This document shows, piece after piece, positions 16,677 through 25,403 of a stretch of 64,000 nt of DNA. The first letter of the stretch is position 1. Each line of letters opens with the position of its first letter. The DNA is from Sphingomonas sp. RIT328 (GTDB taxonomy: Bacteria; Pseudomonadota; Alphaproteobacteria; Sphingomonadales; Sphingomonadaceae), in assembly GCF_000632225.1 (NCBI RefSeq), contig NZ_JFYV01000023.1, positions 1-64,000 of the forward strand. Direction: 5' to 3'. A model generated the notes under the pieces. The model saw only the letters and a list, made by a program, of their open reading frames with translations, ran no database searches and had not been told where the DNA came from. A program made the position numbers and the translations under genes.

Positions 16677-17441
16677 TCACTTGGTGAAGCTGATCCGGAT
16701 GCGCACCCAGGCGCCGACCTGCGGCGTGCCGTTGATCCGCGGCGGGCGGACCTTGAACTGCCACGCCGCCTCGCGGATCGCGCGGGCGAGGCCCGATCCG
16801 GGCTGCGAATCGCCGAGCTGGACGCAATCCTCCACCGCATATCGGGCAGCGGTGCGGCACGCGATTTCCGCCCAGGCACCCTTGGGGACGTTGGGCGGCA
16901 GATAGGGCGACAGTTGCGACTGCGCCGGCTCGACATACCATTCGGCGTTGTACAGCCGCTGGCCGCCCGGGCCCGTCCCCGCCGCGGCGCTCGAATCCCC
17001 GGCATCGCCGTCGCCCGCGCCGTCCGCCGCGGCGAGTTGCTTGCCGGCGCTGCCGCCCGATTTGCGCGACGGCATCTTGCCGACGTCGGAGGCGGCGAAA
17101 TCATTCTTGTTGAGCACCAGATAGCCCGGGAACGGCGTATCGACCGGCGGCGGCACGGAGGCATCGGGCGCCGGCGTCTTGGGCGCGGCGGGCGGCTCGG
17201 GCGCGGTGCGGCGGCTCGCCTTGGCGGCGGCGCGCGCGGGCGCCTTCTCGCTCTTCGTCGCGGTCGATTCGGCGTCGCCGACCGGCAGCATGTTGACGGT
17301 GAGCGAGCGGCCCGGCTCCTTGGTCTGGTCGAGCACCGGGGCGAGCCGCCACAGCAGAAAGGCGATGAGCAGATGCGCGAGGATCGTCAGCGTCAGCGAG
17401 ATCGCCCGGCGACGGTCCGACGAAGGCTGATAGGACCGCAT
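16677..17441 (-). CDS. TonB-like periplasmic protein, membrane-anchored
   Basis: 254 aa. The N-terminal cytoplasmic stretch is short and basic, then one membrane segment spans about residues 14-34 (ISLTLTILAHLLIAFLLW). A Pro/Ala/Lys-rich linker follows, and the C-terminal 100 residues end in a TonB-C-like pattern (AAWQFKVRPPRINGTPQVGAWVRI). It resembles energy transducers, but no ExbB/ExbD gene is adjacent, so its partner is unknown. It ends opposite pheA, with a repeat between. Confidence 0.7.
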   Translation of the reverse strand: MRSYQPSSDRRRAISLTLTILAHLLIAFLLWRLAPVLDQTKEPGRSLTVNMLPVGDAESTATKSEKAPARAAAKASRRTAPEPPAAPKTPAPDASVPPPVDTPFPGYLVLNKNDFAASDVGKMPSRKSGGSAGKQLAAADGAGDGDAGDSSAAAGTGPGGQRLYNAEWYVEPAQSQLSPYLPPNVPKGAWAEIACRTAARYAVEDCVQLGDSQPGSGLARAIREAAWQFKVRPPRINGTPQVGAWVRIRISFTK

Positions 17442-17530
17442 GGAAGCTCGCGCGTAGCGCGCAGGTGAATGTCCTGCAACAGCTTCTACACTGCCACGCG
17501 CTTGCCACCTTCGCTTGTCATCGCCGCGTC

Positions 17531-18229
17531 ATGGCTCCGACAGATTCCCCCGCATCGCCGCGCCGGCGGATCGCGATCTACGATCTCGATCGCACGATCA
17601 CCCGCGCGCCGACTTGGACGCCGTTCCTGCTCCACGCGGTGCTGCGCCATGCGCCGTGGCGGCTGACGGCGCTGCCGCTGGTGCTCGGCGCGGCGGGGCT
17701 GCGCGCGGCCGGGCTGCTCCACCGGGACCGGCTGAAGCAGGTGATGCATCGCGCGGCGCTCGGCAGATTGTCGCCGGCGCGCGCCGAGGCGCTGGCGGCG
17801 GCATGGGTCGCGCGCTTCGGCCCGGCGCAGATCCGCCCCGGCGCGCGCGCGCAGATCGCCGCGGATCGCGCCGCGGGCTTTCGCATCGTCATCGCCACCG
17901 CCGCCTATCGCTTCTATGCCAAGGCGATCGCGCAGGCGGTCGATGCCGATGCGCTGATCGCCACCCGCACCGCGACCGACACGCACGGCAACCTGCTGCC
18001 GCGGATCGAGGGGGGCAATTGCTACGGCCCCGCCAAGCTCGCGATGATCGAGGCCTGGTTCGCCGAACAGGGCATCGACCGCGCGCAGGCGGAGGTGCGC
18101 TGCTATTCGGATCACGTCACCGACGTGCCGAGCCTCGCCTGGGCGGATGCGGCGGTGGCGGTCAATCCGCATGCCGCCCTGCGCCGCGTCGCCGAGCAGC
18201 GTGGCTGGGCAGTCGTCGACTGGGGCTGA
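17531..18229 (+). CDS. HAD-IB family phosphatase
   Basis: 232 aa from ATG 17531. The motif I DxDxT is at 18-22 (YDLDRTIT), with Asp18 as the nucleophile and Asp20 as acid/base. The distal motif reads CYSDHVTDVPSLAWAD. The HAD-IB type resembles SerB and phosphatases acting on phosphatidylglycerophosphate or polyol phosphates. It converges on the lipid-type locus with only 4 bp between stop codons, so it may belong functionally with it. Another role in serine synthesis cannot be excluded. Confidence 0.8.
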   Translation: MAPTDSPASPRRRIAIYDLDRTITRAPTWTPFLLHAVLRHAPWRLTALPLVLGAAGLRAAGLLHRDRLKQVMHRAALGRLSPARAEALAAAWVARFGPAQIRPGARAQIAADRAAGFRIVIATAAYRFYAKAIAQAVDADALIATRTATDTHGNLLPRIEGGNCYGPAKLAMIEAWFAEQGIDRAQAEVRCYSDHVTDVPSLAWADAAVAVNPHAALRRVAEQRGWAVVDWG

Positions 18230-18233
18230 CGGC

Positions 18234-18983
18234 TCAGCCGCGCGCGACCAGCGTCCGGACGAGATCGAGATCGGCGGGTGTGTCGACATCCACCGCGGCG
18301 AGCCCGTGTCGCGCCGCCACCGCCGCGGCGCGCACGCCGACCTGCGCGCCGAGCCGCGCCAGCGCCGCATCGAGCGTCAATCGCCCGGTGACATAGCGCA
18401 GCAGCGTCGCCGGGCCGAGCCGCCGGACGATCCGCCACGGCCGCTTGCGGTCCTGCTCCACCGCCATCCACAGCTGCAGCGCCGCTGCGGCCGCCGGGGT
18501 CTGGAGCAGGAAGAGGTTGCAGCCCGACCAGCCACCGTCGGCGAAGCGCAGATAGGTGCGCCGGGTCGGCGGCGCATCGCGGACGATCAGCGCGCGCCGG
18601 GCGAGCAGCGCCGCAACGTCCGCATCGGCGGGCGTATCGGCGCGGAAGTCGGCGATCCACTCGGGCCGCAGCAACGCATGATCCGCGGTGGTGACGAGCA
18701 GCGGCGCGCCGAGCGCCTCCAGCCCGAGCAACGTGCTGCGGCTCGGCCCGGCGGCGGCGTCGATCGGTTCGGCATCAAGCCGCAGCGCCTCGGCACGGAC
18801 CGCCGGGGCGTTGGCGGAAACCGCGATCCGCGCCGCTCCCGCCGCGCGCAAGGCCCCGATCACCCGCGCGAGCATCGTTTCGCCGTCGATGACGATCAGC
18901 GCCTTGTCGCTGACCCCGGCATAAGCGGCGAGCGGATCGACGCCGCCGCGCGATCCGGCGAGCACCAGCGCGTTGAAGCTCAT
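18234..18983 (-). CDS. Nucleotidyltransferase (MobA/NTP-transferase-like)
   Basis: 249 aa. The start ALVLAGSRGGVDP and the TTADHALL segment resemble the GT-A fold NTP transferases; the usual GGxGTRM/L loop is changed to GSRGG, so activity is uncertain. The middle has DVDTPADLDLV near the C-terminus, as in MobA-like proteins. ATG 18983 overlaps the stop of the upstream gene (ATGA). It is the last gene of the minus-strand locus and converges with the HAD phosphatase gene. Confidence 0.7.
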   Translation of the reverse strand: MSFNALVLAGSRGGVDPLAAYAGVSDKALIVIDGETMLARVIGALRAAGAARIAVSANAPAVRAEALRLDAEPIDAAAGPSRSTLLGLEALGAPLLVTTADHALLRPEWIADFRADTPADADVAALLARRALIVRDAPPTRRTYLRFADGGWSGCNLFLLQTPAAAAALQLWMAVEQDRKRPWRIVRRLGPATLLRYVTGRLTLDAALARLGAQVGVRAAAVAARHGLAAVDVDTPADLDLVRTLVARG

Positions 18984-19891
18984 GCCCGCGCCTGCCACAC
19001 CCGCCACATCACGCCCGGCGCGGCGAGGATCGGATGACGTTCGCGCCAGCGGGTCAGCGGCAGGTCGACGCCGGTGTGACGACGCAGCTTCCACAGGCCA
19101 TAGGCCCCCGCGCCTTCGAAGGTGAAGGCCGCCTTGACCAGCCGCGCGACGTTGAGCCACTTGCCGAGCCGCTGGCGCAGCCACCAGGCAGCGAGCGTCG
19201 CGCGCACGTCGCGTTCGGCGACGATCGGCGCATAGTCGCCGCCCTGTCGGCGATGGCCGATCCCGGCGCCCTGCCAGGCGAGCGGCAGCAGCCGGTCGAA
19301 GCGTTCGGGTACGAAGGCGAGGATCTGCCGCTCGCGCCCCGGCGCCTCGACGCGCAGCTCGGCGGAATAGGTCTGGCGGAACAGCGCGAGCCAAAAATCC
19401 GCCGGGGCGCCATGCTGCGGCCCCAGCACCGCGGCGAAGCGCGCCGCGGTCGCCGTGGCATAAGCGACGGCGCGGACGACGCGGTCGCGCACCCGCGCAT
19501 CGGCCGCCCAGATCAGCGCCGCGGGCTGCGCGAAGCGCGTCCAGATCGTCGTGTCGACGCTCCGCCCCTCGACCGCGCGGCAGAAGATGTCGAGCGGCAG
19601 CGTCGCCACCTTGGCGCGGATCATGATGCCGTCGACCTCGACCTCGTGGAAGCTCACGTCGGGCCATAACGTGCGCGTCGCCAGCGTGCGCAAGCCCCAG
19701 CCGCGCAGGCGCGGCGTCAGGACGTAGAAATCGAGCACGCCGTCGAGATCGCCGGTCCGCAGCACCGATCCGTAGAACAGCACCGCGACGCCGCCGAGCC
19801 GCCGCGTCACCGCCTCCGCCGCGGCGGCCACGGGGGCGCTGACCGCCGCGTCGAGCTCGTCGGCGACGAACGACAGCAGCGTCTGCGTCAC
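18980..19891 (-). CDS. Hypothetical protein with Pol-beta-type nucleotidyltransferase-like start
   Basis: 303 aa from GTG 19891, which overlaps the upstream stop by 4 bp (GTGA). Near residues 40-58 lies FYGSVLRTGDLDGVLDFYV: Gly41-Ser42, then Asp48, Asp50 and Asp54. This recalls the GS-x-D-x-D active site of the Pol-beta nucleotidyltransferase superfamily. The rest has no motif I recognise; it is Arg- and Trp-rich at the C-terminus without clear membrane segments. I do not assign a reaction. Confidence 0.6.
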   Translation of the reverse strand: MTQTLLSFVADELDAAVSAPVAAAAEAVTRRLGGVAVLFYGSVLRTGDLDGVLDFYVLTPRLRGWGLRTLATRTLWPDVSFHEVEVDGIMIRAKVATLPLDIFCRAVEGRSVDTTIWTRFAQPAALIWAADARVRDRVVRAVAYATATAARFAAVLGPQHGAPADFWLALFRQTYSAELRVEAPGRERQILAFVPERFDRLLPLAWQGAGIGHRRQGGDYAPIVAERDVRATLAAWWLRQRLGKWLNVARLVKAAFTFEGAGAYGLWKLRRHTGVDLPLTRWRERHPILAAPGVMWRVWQARA

Positions 19892-20949
19892 GCGGCGGCG
19901 AACCGGATCGGCTCTCCCGCGCGCAGGGTCAGCTCGCCGCCCTCGTAAAGTTCGCCGTCGAGGATGAAGCCCTCGCCGGCGGTGACGTGCATGACGGCCG
20001 GGTCGCTGCGCGTGAAATCCTGCGCCACCGCCTTGCTGCCCCGTGTGCCGTTGAGGATCGCGGGGAGGATGCGGAGCAGATGCCGCGGCGGCGCCTCGAC
20101 GGTGAGCAGCTTGAGGCCGGGGCGCGGGCGGCCGAACGGCTTGATGCCGAGCGGCAGGCGTTCGAGCGTCGAGCAGAGCAGCAGGTAGAGCTGCCGCGTC
20201 GCCGGGGTCGCGCCGTCCTCGCCGAGGCGGATCGTCGTACCGCGCCGCCACACGTTGCCGGCGCCGCCGAACAGCGTCTGCGCCATGCTCCAGCCGAGCG
20301 ACAGCGCCACCGCGATGCCGTTGAACGCGCCGACGCGATGCGTGCTCTGCGCGAGTTCGGTGGCGCGGACGAAGCCGCCCATGCCGAACAGGAAGCCACG
20401 CGCCGCCGGGCACGGATCGTCGCCGCGCAGCACCTCGATCGGGGCGCGGGTGACGAAGCGTCCGGCCCGCGCCGCGGCGATCGCGTCGCGCACCGTCCAG
20501 TCCTGCGGGATGCCGAGATCGAGCGCCAGCGCGTTGGTCTTGCCCGAGGGGATGATCGCCATCGCCGGCAGCGTCTCGAACACCCGCGCCGCGGCGGTCA
20601 AGACGTCGCGCAACGTGCCGTCGCCGCCGTTGACCACCAGCAGGCCGATGTCGCGCGCCGCATAGTCGCGCAGCGTCGCCTCCAGCGCCTCGAACGTCTC
20701 GGGCGCGTCATAGGCAACGTCGGGCCAGTGATCGAGCCGCATGCCGTGCTTGAGGTTGCGATGGCTGCGCCCGTTGGCGATGACGCCGACCAGCAACGGT
20801 GCCGATGCGGGCGCGACGGGCGCGCGCTCCGGCCGCGGCAGACAGGCCGGCGCCGAGCGCCGCAACAGCGCCGCGCCGGCCGATCCTATCGCCTGCCCCG
20901 TCCACCGTCGTTCGATCCGCGTCGCCAATCTGCAATCCTTGTCATGCAA
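19888..20949 (-). CDS. Diacylglycerol/lipid kinase family protein
   Basis: 353 aa. The DAGK catalytic motif GGDGT is at 108-112, preceded by NGRS (59-62), and followed by IPSGKTNALALDLG, the family's second signature. These enzymes phosphorylate diacylglycerol or sphingoid lipids with ATP at the membrane. The first about 50 residues are weakly conserved, so the start at ATG 20949 may be too far upstream. It begins the second part of the locus after a 106-bp gap. Confidence 0.8.
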   Translation of the reverse strand: MHDKDCRLATRIERRWTGQAIGSAGAALLRRSAPACLPRPERAPVAPASAPLLVGVIANGRSHRNLKHGMRLDHWPDVAYDAPETFEALEATLRDYAARDIGLLVVNGGDGTLRDVLTAAARVFETLPAMAIIPSGKTNALALDLGIPQDWTVRDAIAAARAGRFVTRAPIEVLRGDDPCPAARGFLFGMGGFVRATELAQSTHRVGAFNGIAVALSLGWSMAQTLFGGAGNVWRRGTTIRLGEDGATPATRQLYLLLCSTLERLPLGIKPFGRPRPGLKLLTVEAPPRHLLRILPAILNGTRGSKAVAQDFTRSDPAVMHVTAGEGFILDGELYEGGELTLRAGEPIRFAAA

Positions 20950-21055
20950 TTTTCACCAAACTGTCACAGACGAAAGGGGCAGGATTACGGCCGTTACGAT
21001 AAAAAGCTCTGGAACGGTGTGATATTTTCGCTGACGCAGTCGGGACTGGGCCAAC

Positions 21056-22399
21056 TCAGTCGGCGGCGCTTGGTTTCACCCGGAGCAAGCTTTGCGTCGC
21101 CAGGCCGAGCAACAGCGCGACGACGAGCGCGTTGACCAGCACCGCGATCGACACGCCGATCACCTCGAGCGACGGGCTCAGCCAGAAGCTGATGCCGAAC
21201 AGCGCGACGATGCCGACGACGCGCGCGACGAAGGTCGCGCCGATCCGGTTGGCGGCGAGCAGCAACGGCTCGAAGCCGACGGTGACGAGATCGATGCACC
21301 CCGCCGCGGCGAGCCACAGCAGGATCGGATAGGCCCGGCCGAACGCCTTGCCGCCCATCAGCGTCAGCACCGGATGACCGAGCAGCACGACGAGCAGGAA
21401 GGCGACCGCACCGACCACCGTCGCCATCAGGAACGAGCGCAGGATCATCCGCCGCACCCGCGCGAGCCCGCCCGCCGCGACCGCGCGGACGATTTCCGGA
21501 AAGGCGGCGCGGGCGAGCAGCTGCGACACCTTGGTCAGCGCCTGCGCGAGTTGCAGCGCGAGTCGGAACGCACCCGCCGATGCGGTGCCGACGGTGCCGC
21601 CGACGAGCAGCAGCGGGATCTGCTTGCTCGACAGGCCGAGCGACGAACTGGCGTTGGTGGCGAGCGAGAAGCGGACGATGCCGGGATGATCGCGAACGAC
21701 GTCGCGCACGCCGATGCCGCGCGCGAACAGCAATTTGAGGTCGCCGGTCCGCGCCAGGGCCGCCCAATAGGCCGCGGCGGTCAGCACCTCGGCCAGCCCC
21801 CAGGCGATCAGGAAGCCGGTGACGCTCGGCAGCAGCACCGCGGCGGCGACCGCACCGATCAGCCGCATCACCGGCGTCACGCTGTCCGCCGCCGCGGCGA
21901 AGGAGAAACGGTCGCGCAGCCGCAGGATGCCGAGCGGGGTCGAGCGGATCGACAGCAGTTGCGCGATGGTGAACAGCATCGTCGCGCGCATATGCACCGG
22001 GCGGACGCCGAGCGGCTCGCCCCAGATGCGGATGATCACCGCGGCGAGGATGACGCCGAGGATCGCGCTGCCGAGATCGAGCAGCCCGCACGCCCTGAAC
22101 AGCCGCGCCAGCCGCGTCTCGCCGCCGGGATCGAGGTGGCCGGTGCCGTAGCGGACGATGATCTGCCACGTCTGGAAGCCGACCACGGTGGCGAGCGCCT
22201 GGCTCGCGCCGGTGATCAGCGCGAAGCGGCCGAAGCCCGAGACGCCGAGCGTGCGCGTCACGATCGCCAGATAGACGAGGCTGAGCACGGCGAGCACGCC
22301 GCGGCTCGCCAGCATCCAGCCGAGATTGCGCGCGATCGCCCGCATCGGCCCGCCGGGAAACAGCCGCGGCGCATCCGGTCCGGCGTCGTCGGAACTCAC
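21056..22399 (-). CDS. Polysaccharide/lipid flippase (MOP superfamily)
   Basis: 447 aa from GTG 22399, coupled to the CDP-alcohol transferase stop (GTGA). ATG 22345 (MRAIARNLGWML) is an alternative. About twelve hydrophobic segments run through the protein. The N-terminal YLAIVTRTLGVSGFGRFALI is typical of Wzx-type flippases. By family it moves lipid-linked substrates across the inner membrane. The neighbouring genes suggest the cargo is a phosphodiester lipid or glycolipid. Confidence 0.85.
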   Translation of the reverse strand: MSSDDAGPDAPRLFPGGPMRAIARNLGWMLASRGVLAVLSLVYLAIVTRTLGVSGFGRFALITGASQALATVVGFQTWQIIVRYGTGHLDPGGETRLARLFRACGLLDLGSAILGVILAAVIIRIWGEPLGVRPVHMRATMLFTIAQLLSIRSTPLGILRLRDRFSFAAAADSVTPVMRLIGAVAAAVLLPSVTGFLIAWGLAEVLTAAAYWAALARTGDLKLLFARGIGVRDVVRDHPGIVRFSLATNASSSLGLSSKQIPLLLVGGTVGTASAGAFRLALQLAQALTKVSQLLARAAFPEIVRAVAAGGLARVRRMILRSFLMATVVGAVAFLLVVLLGHPVLTLMGGKAFGRAYPILLWLAAAGCIDLVTVGFEPLLLAANRIGATFVARVVGIVALFGISFWLSPSLEVIGVSIAVLVNALVVALLLGLATQSLLRVKPSAAD

Positions 22400-23517
22400 G
22401 CCAGCCAGCTGACGATCCTCCGCCCGCGCGCCTTCGCCGCCATCGCCTGGACGAGGCGGACGAGATGGACGACGAGCGACAGCATCGTCCACGCCGCGAC
22501 CGCGATGATGCCCCAGTCGGGCCGGCCGATCAGCAGCCCGGCGAACAGGATCACCATATTCGGGTTGCGCCGCGCGGTGACGAGGCGGAAGCGGCTGTCG
22601 AACCGTTCCCAGACATGGATGTGCATGCCGAACCGGGCGATGAACGCGCCCTCGATCAGCCGCTGCGCGACATAGCCGAACAGCATCGCGGCGATCACCG
22701 CGACGAAGGCATCGTGCGACAGCGGCCGGCCATAGGCCGCGCAGCCCGTCGCCCAGGCCCACCACCAGAAGGGCGGATGGACGAGGTCGACGCCATGGTC
22801 CCAGGCATTGCCGAGCGCCGAGGAGGTGATCGTGCAGCGCGCCAATTTGCCGTCGACGGTGTCGAGCACCATGAAGACGAGGCCGATCGCCAGACCGCTC
22901 CAGAACCAGCCGTACCAGAAGGCGACGGTCGCGACGATGCACAGCAGGGAGCCGATCGCGGTCACCTGATTGGGCGAGATGCCGGCACGGGCGCAGCGCC
23001 GCGTCAGCCACAGGGCCCATTCCGGCCACAGATATTTGGTGAGCAGGTCGGTGACGCCCTTGTACGCGCCGACATAGCTGGCGCGCTCGATCGCGGGCAC
23101 GCTCGCCGGGGTCAGCCGCTCGGCGAAGGGACGTTCGCGCTTGCGCAGCGCCTCGTTGAAGATCCCCGCCTCATCCTCGGCCGCGATCACCGCGAGGCCG
23201 CCAGGCGCGACCGGCTGATCCGCGCGCATCGCCGCGGCGATCCGGTCGGCGTCCGCCGCCGCGACATGCGCGAGCACCGGCACGCCGTCGCGGGTCAGGA
23301 TCGTCCCCGGCCGGGCGAGCAGATGCGGCAGCCACGACGGATCGAAGACGAAGGTGAGGTTGGCGAGCAGCACCGCCCCCCCGCCGGCCTCGCCGTTGCG
23401 CAGGCCGCGCGCCGCGACGATCCGCCGCAGCCGTTCGGCGACCGACATGCCCCAGATCGGCGTCGGATTGTCGCCGACCGGGACGACGGTCGGCAAGGTA
23501 GAAGGATCGGGAACCAT
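22396..23517 (-). CDS. CDP-alcohol phosphatidyltransferase with extra N-terminal domain
   Basis: 373 aa. The complete CDP-OH-P motif is present at 219-244: D219-x2-D222-G223-x2-A226-R227-x8-G236-x3-D240-x3-D244. It transfers a phosphoalcohol between a CDP-activated substrate and an acceptor at the membrane. Several membrane segments follow. The first 130 residues (with FVFDPSWLPHLLARPG) resemble the end of a nucleotidyltransferase domain and may be a decayed fusion, as in bifunctional inositol-phosphate cytidylyltransferase/DIPP synthases. The alcohol is unknown. Confidence 0.85.
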   Translation of the reverse strand: MVPDPSTLPTVVPVGDNPTPIWGMSVAERLRRIVAARGLRNGEAGGGAVLLANLTFVFDPSWLPHLLARPGTILTRDGVPVLAHVAAADADRIAAAMRADQPVAPGGLAVIAAEDEAGIFNEALRKRERPFAERLTPASVPAIERASYVGAYKGVTDLLTKYLWPEWALWLTRRCARAGISPNQVTAIGSLLCIVATVAFWYGWFWSGLAIGLVFMVLDTVDGKLARCTITSSALGNAWDHGVDLVHPPFWWWAWATGCAAYGRPLSHDAFVAVIAAMLFGYVAQRLIEGAFIARFGMHIHVWERFDSRFRLVTARRNPNMVILFAGLLIGRPDWGIIAVAAWTMLSLVVHLVRLVQAMAAKARGRRIVSWLA

Positions 23518-23549
23518 TTCCGCCGGATAGCGACAGTGTCACGATCCGG

Positions 23550-24659
23550 CTAGCCGCGCAGCACCGCCAGCACCGCCGCGGCCGCCCGCGCCGGCGCCGC
23601 CCCGCTCGTATCGCCGAGCGATTCGGCCGCGAACGCGCGTTGCGCAGCCAGATAGTCGCCATGCCGCGCACCGGCGCGGTCGAGCGCCGGCAACAGCGCG
23701 GCGCGCTCAGTCACCACTTCGCCCGCGCGCCACATGTCGTAGCTGGGATCGCCCGCCCAGGCGACGCCGCGCGGGTCGAGGAAGACGCACGGGCGCGGCC
23801 GCATCAGATATTCGACGACCTGGCTCGACGTATCGCCGAGATAGAGGTCGGCCGCGGCGGTATAGCTGCCGTCGACCATCGCGAAACTGTCGAGGTCGAC
23901 GTGGACGTCGCCGCGTCCTGCCAGCGCCGCGGCGACGTCGCGCACGTCGGGCGCGGTCTCGACCAGCCGCTGGTGCGGTGCGAAGATCAGGTTGAAGCGG
24001 CCCGACGCGACGATCGCCTCGACCGCCGCCGCGCCCCAGTCCCACCAGGACGACCGATGCCGCTGCCAGTGCGGCGCATAGAGCAGCTTCGGCCGGTCTG
24101 CCGCGAAGCGCAGCGCCGCGCCCTGCCGCCGGTCGAAGCCCGCCTTGATATAGCCTGTGACGGCGATCGCCGCGGGGTCGACGCCATGCGCCGCCAGCGC
24201 CGCACGTTCGCGCTCCGCGGCGACGATGGTCAGCCGCGCCGCCTTGCGCCGGCGGTCGTCCCGATTCATCATCGATCCGGCGCCATGGAGGATGTTGACG
24301 TAGCGGCTGGGCACCGGCAGCAGCGCCGGAATCCACAGGCTGGTCTGTTCGGCGGAGACGACGACGCGCGTGCGCCACAGCCGCGGCGCGAGCCGGGCGA
24401 GCAACGGCAGCTTGGCGGGCAGCGGCGGATTGCGCCCGGCCGGCCAGTCGCCGAGATCGCGGAAGCCCGGCGCGCGGCGGATGCGCAGCCCCGGCGCCGG
24501 ACCAAGCCACTCGCCGAGCAACGCCTCGTGCATCGACGTCGCCACCCAGCAATCGACGCGCAGATCGGGCGCCGCCGCGCGCAACGCCTCCACCACCGGA
24601 TAGAGGTGCGGGATCAGCAGCGTCTCGCCGAGGAACAGGAAGGCGACATCGGCGCTCAT
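23550..24659 (-). CDS. TagB/TagF-like CDP-glycerol glycerophosphotransferase family protein
   Basis: 369 aa. Motifs recall the family: YVNILHGAGS in the middle, LYAPHWQRHR, FAPHQRL, and LYLGDTSSQVVEYLMRPRPC, which aligns by eye with the TagF pattern (D-x-SS-x3-E). Such enzymes transfer glycerol phosphate or related units in teichoic acids and capsules. ATG 24659 overlaps the stop of the NTP transferase gene (ATGA). A glycosyltransferase of the GT-B type is the main alternative. Confidence 0.7.
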   Translation of the reverse strand: MSADVAFLFLGETLLIPHLYPVVEALRAAAPDLRVDCWVATSMHEALLGEWLGPAPGLRIRRAPGFRDLGDWPAGRNPPLPAKLPLLARLAPRLWRTRVVVSAEQTSLWIPALLPVPSRYVNILHGAGSMMNRDDRRRKAARLTIVAAERERAALAAHGVDPAAIAVTGYIKAGFDRRQGAALRFAADRPKLLYAPHWQRHRSSWWDWGAAAVEAIVASGRFNLIFAPHQRLVETAPDVRDVAAALAGRGDVHVDLDSFAMVDGSYTAAADLYLGDTSSQVVEYLMRPRPCVFLDPRGVAWAGDPSYDMWRAGEVVTERAALLPALDRAGARHGDYLAAQRAFAAESLGDTSGAAPARAAAAVLAVLRG

Positions 24660-25366
24660 CCGCCGCGCCCGGTCCAGGCGGCGATATCGGCGGGGCGGTC
24701 GATCTCCTGCCACGCCCCCTCGCCCGCGACGATCGCGCGGACCGGCGCATAGCCGGCAAGCTCGGCGATCACCGCATGATGGAAGGCGTCGATCCCGTCG
24801 GGCCGGGCGATGACGCGTTCGAGCGCCTGCGCATAGGCGTCGCCGCCGTGCGAGACGATCACGCCCAGCGAGCGATGCGTCGCGACGTCGAGCGCCAGAT
24901 CCTTGGCGACCGCGCAGATGCCGCCATTGGCGACGGTGACGAGCATGTCGTCCGGCTCCGCCTCGCCGAGCCGCTCGACGAGCAGTCCGACGCCCTCGCC
25001 CGGCGCCGCCAGCGCCGCGGCGAGCAGATCGGCGGCGAAGACGGTATCGCCGTTGAGCAGGCAGAAGGGCGCATCGAGCTGGTCGCGCGCCATCCACACG
25101 CTGCCGATGCTGCTCGCCACCGCCCAGAAGGGGTTGAATACCAGCCGGACCGGCAGCGGCGGCCGTGCCTGCGCGAGATGCGCGCCGATCTGGCGATAGC
25201 GATAGCCGCCGACGATCACCGCCCGCTCGACCCCCGCGGCGTGCAGCGCGTCGAGCTGATGGTCGAGGATCGAGCGCCCGCCGACCTCGACCAGGCATTT
25301 GGGGATTTCGCGGGTCAGCGGCAGCAACCGCGAACCGATGCCCGCACTGAGGATCACAGCTTGCAT
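24656..25366 (-). CDS. Nucleotidyltransferase (LicC/inositol-phosphate cytidylyltransferase-like)
   Basis: 236 aa from ATG 25366. The GT-A NTP transferase loop reads AVILSAGIGSRLLPLTREIPKCL, with the metal Asp in LLNGDTVF. The VFNPFWAVASSIGSVWMA region is of the LicC type, which makes CDP-choline-like products. The alcohol is unknown; choline, inositol and glycerol phosphates are options. It is the first gene of the minus-strand locus and probably supplies the CDP-alcohol used by the transferase. Confidence 0.82.
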   Translation of the reverse strand: MQAVILSAGIGSRLLPLTREIPKCLVEVGGRSILDHQLDALHAAGVERAVIVGGYRYRQIGAHLAQARPPLPVRLVFNPFWAVASSIGSVWMARDQLDAPFCLLNGDTVFAADLLAAALAAPGEGVGLLVERLGEAEPDDMLVTVANGGICAVAKDLALDVATHRSLGVIVSHGGDAYAQALERVIARPDGIDAFHHAVIAELAGYAPVRAIVAGEGAWQEIDRPADIAAWTGRGG

Positions 25367-25403
25367 CGGACCGCCTGTAGCGGCCTGCAAGCGTCCAGCC
25401 AAA

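Noticed and set aside
21092..22675. 527-codon plus-strand frame opposite the flippase gene
   Set aside because: Product almost wholly Arg, Glu, Asp and Gln with no hydrophobic core; shadow of a membrane protein gene.
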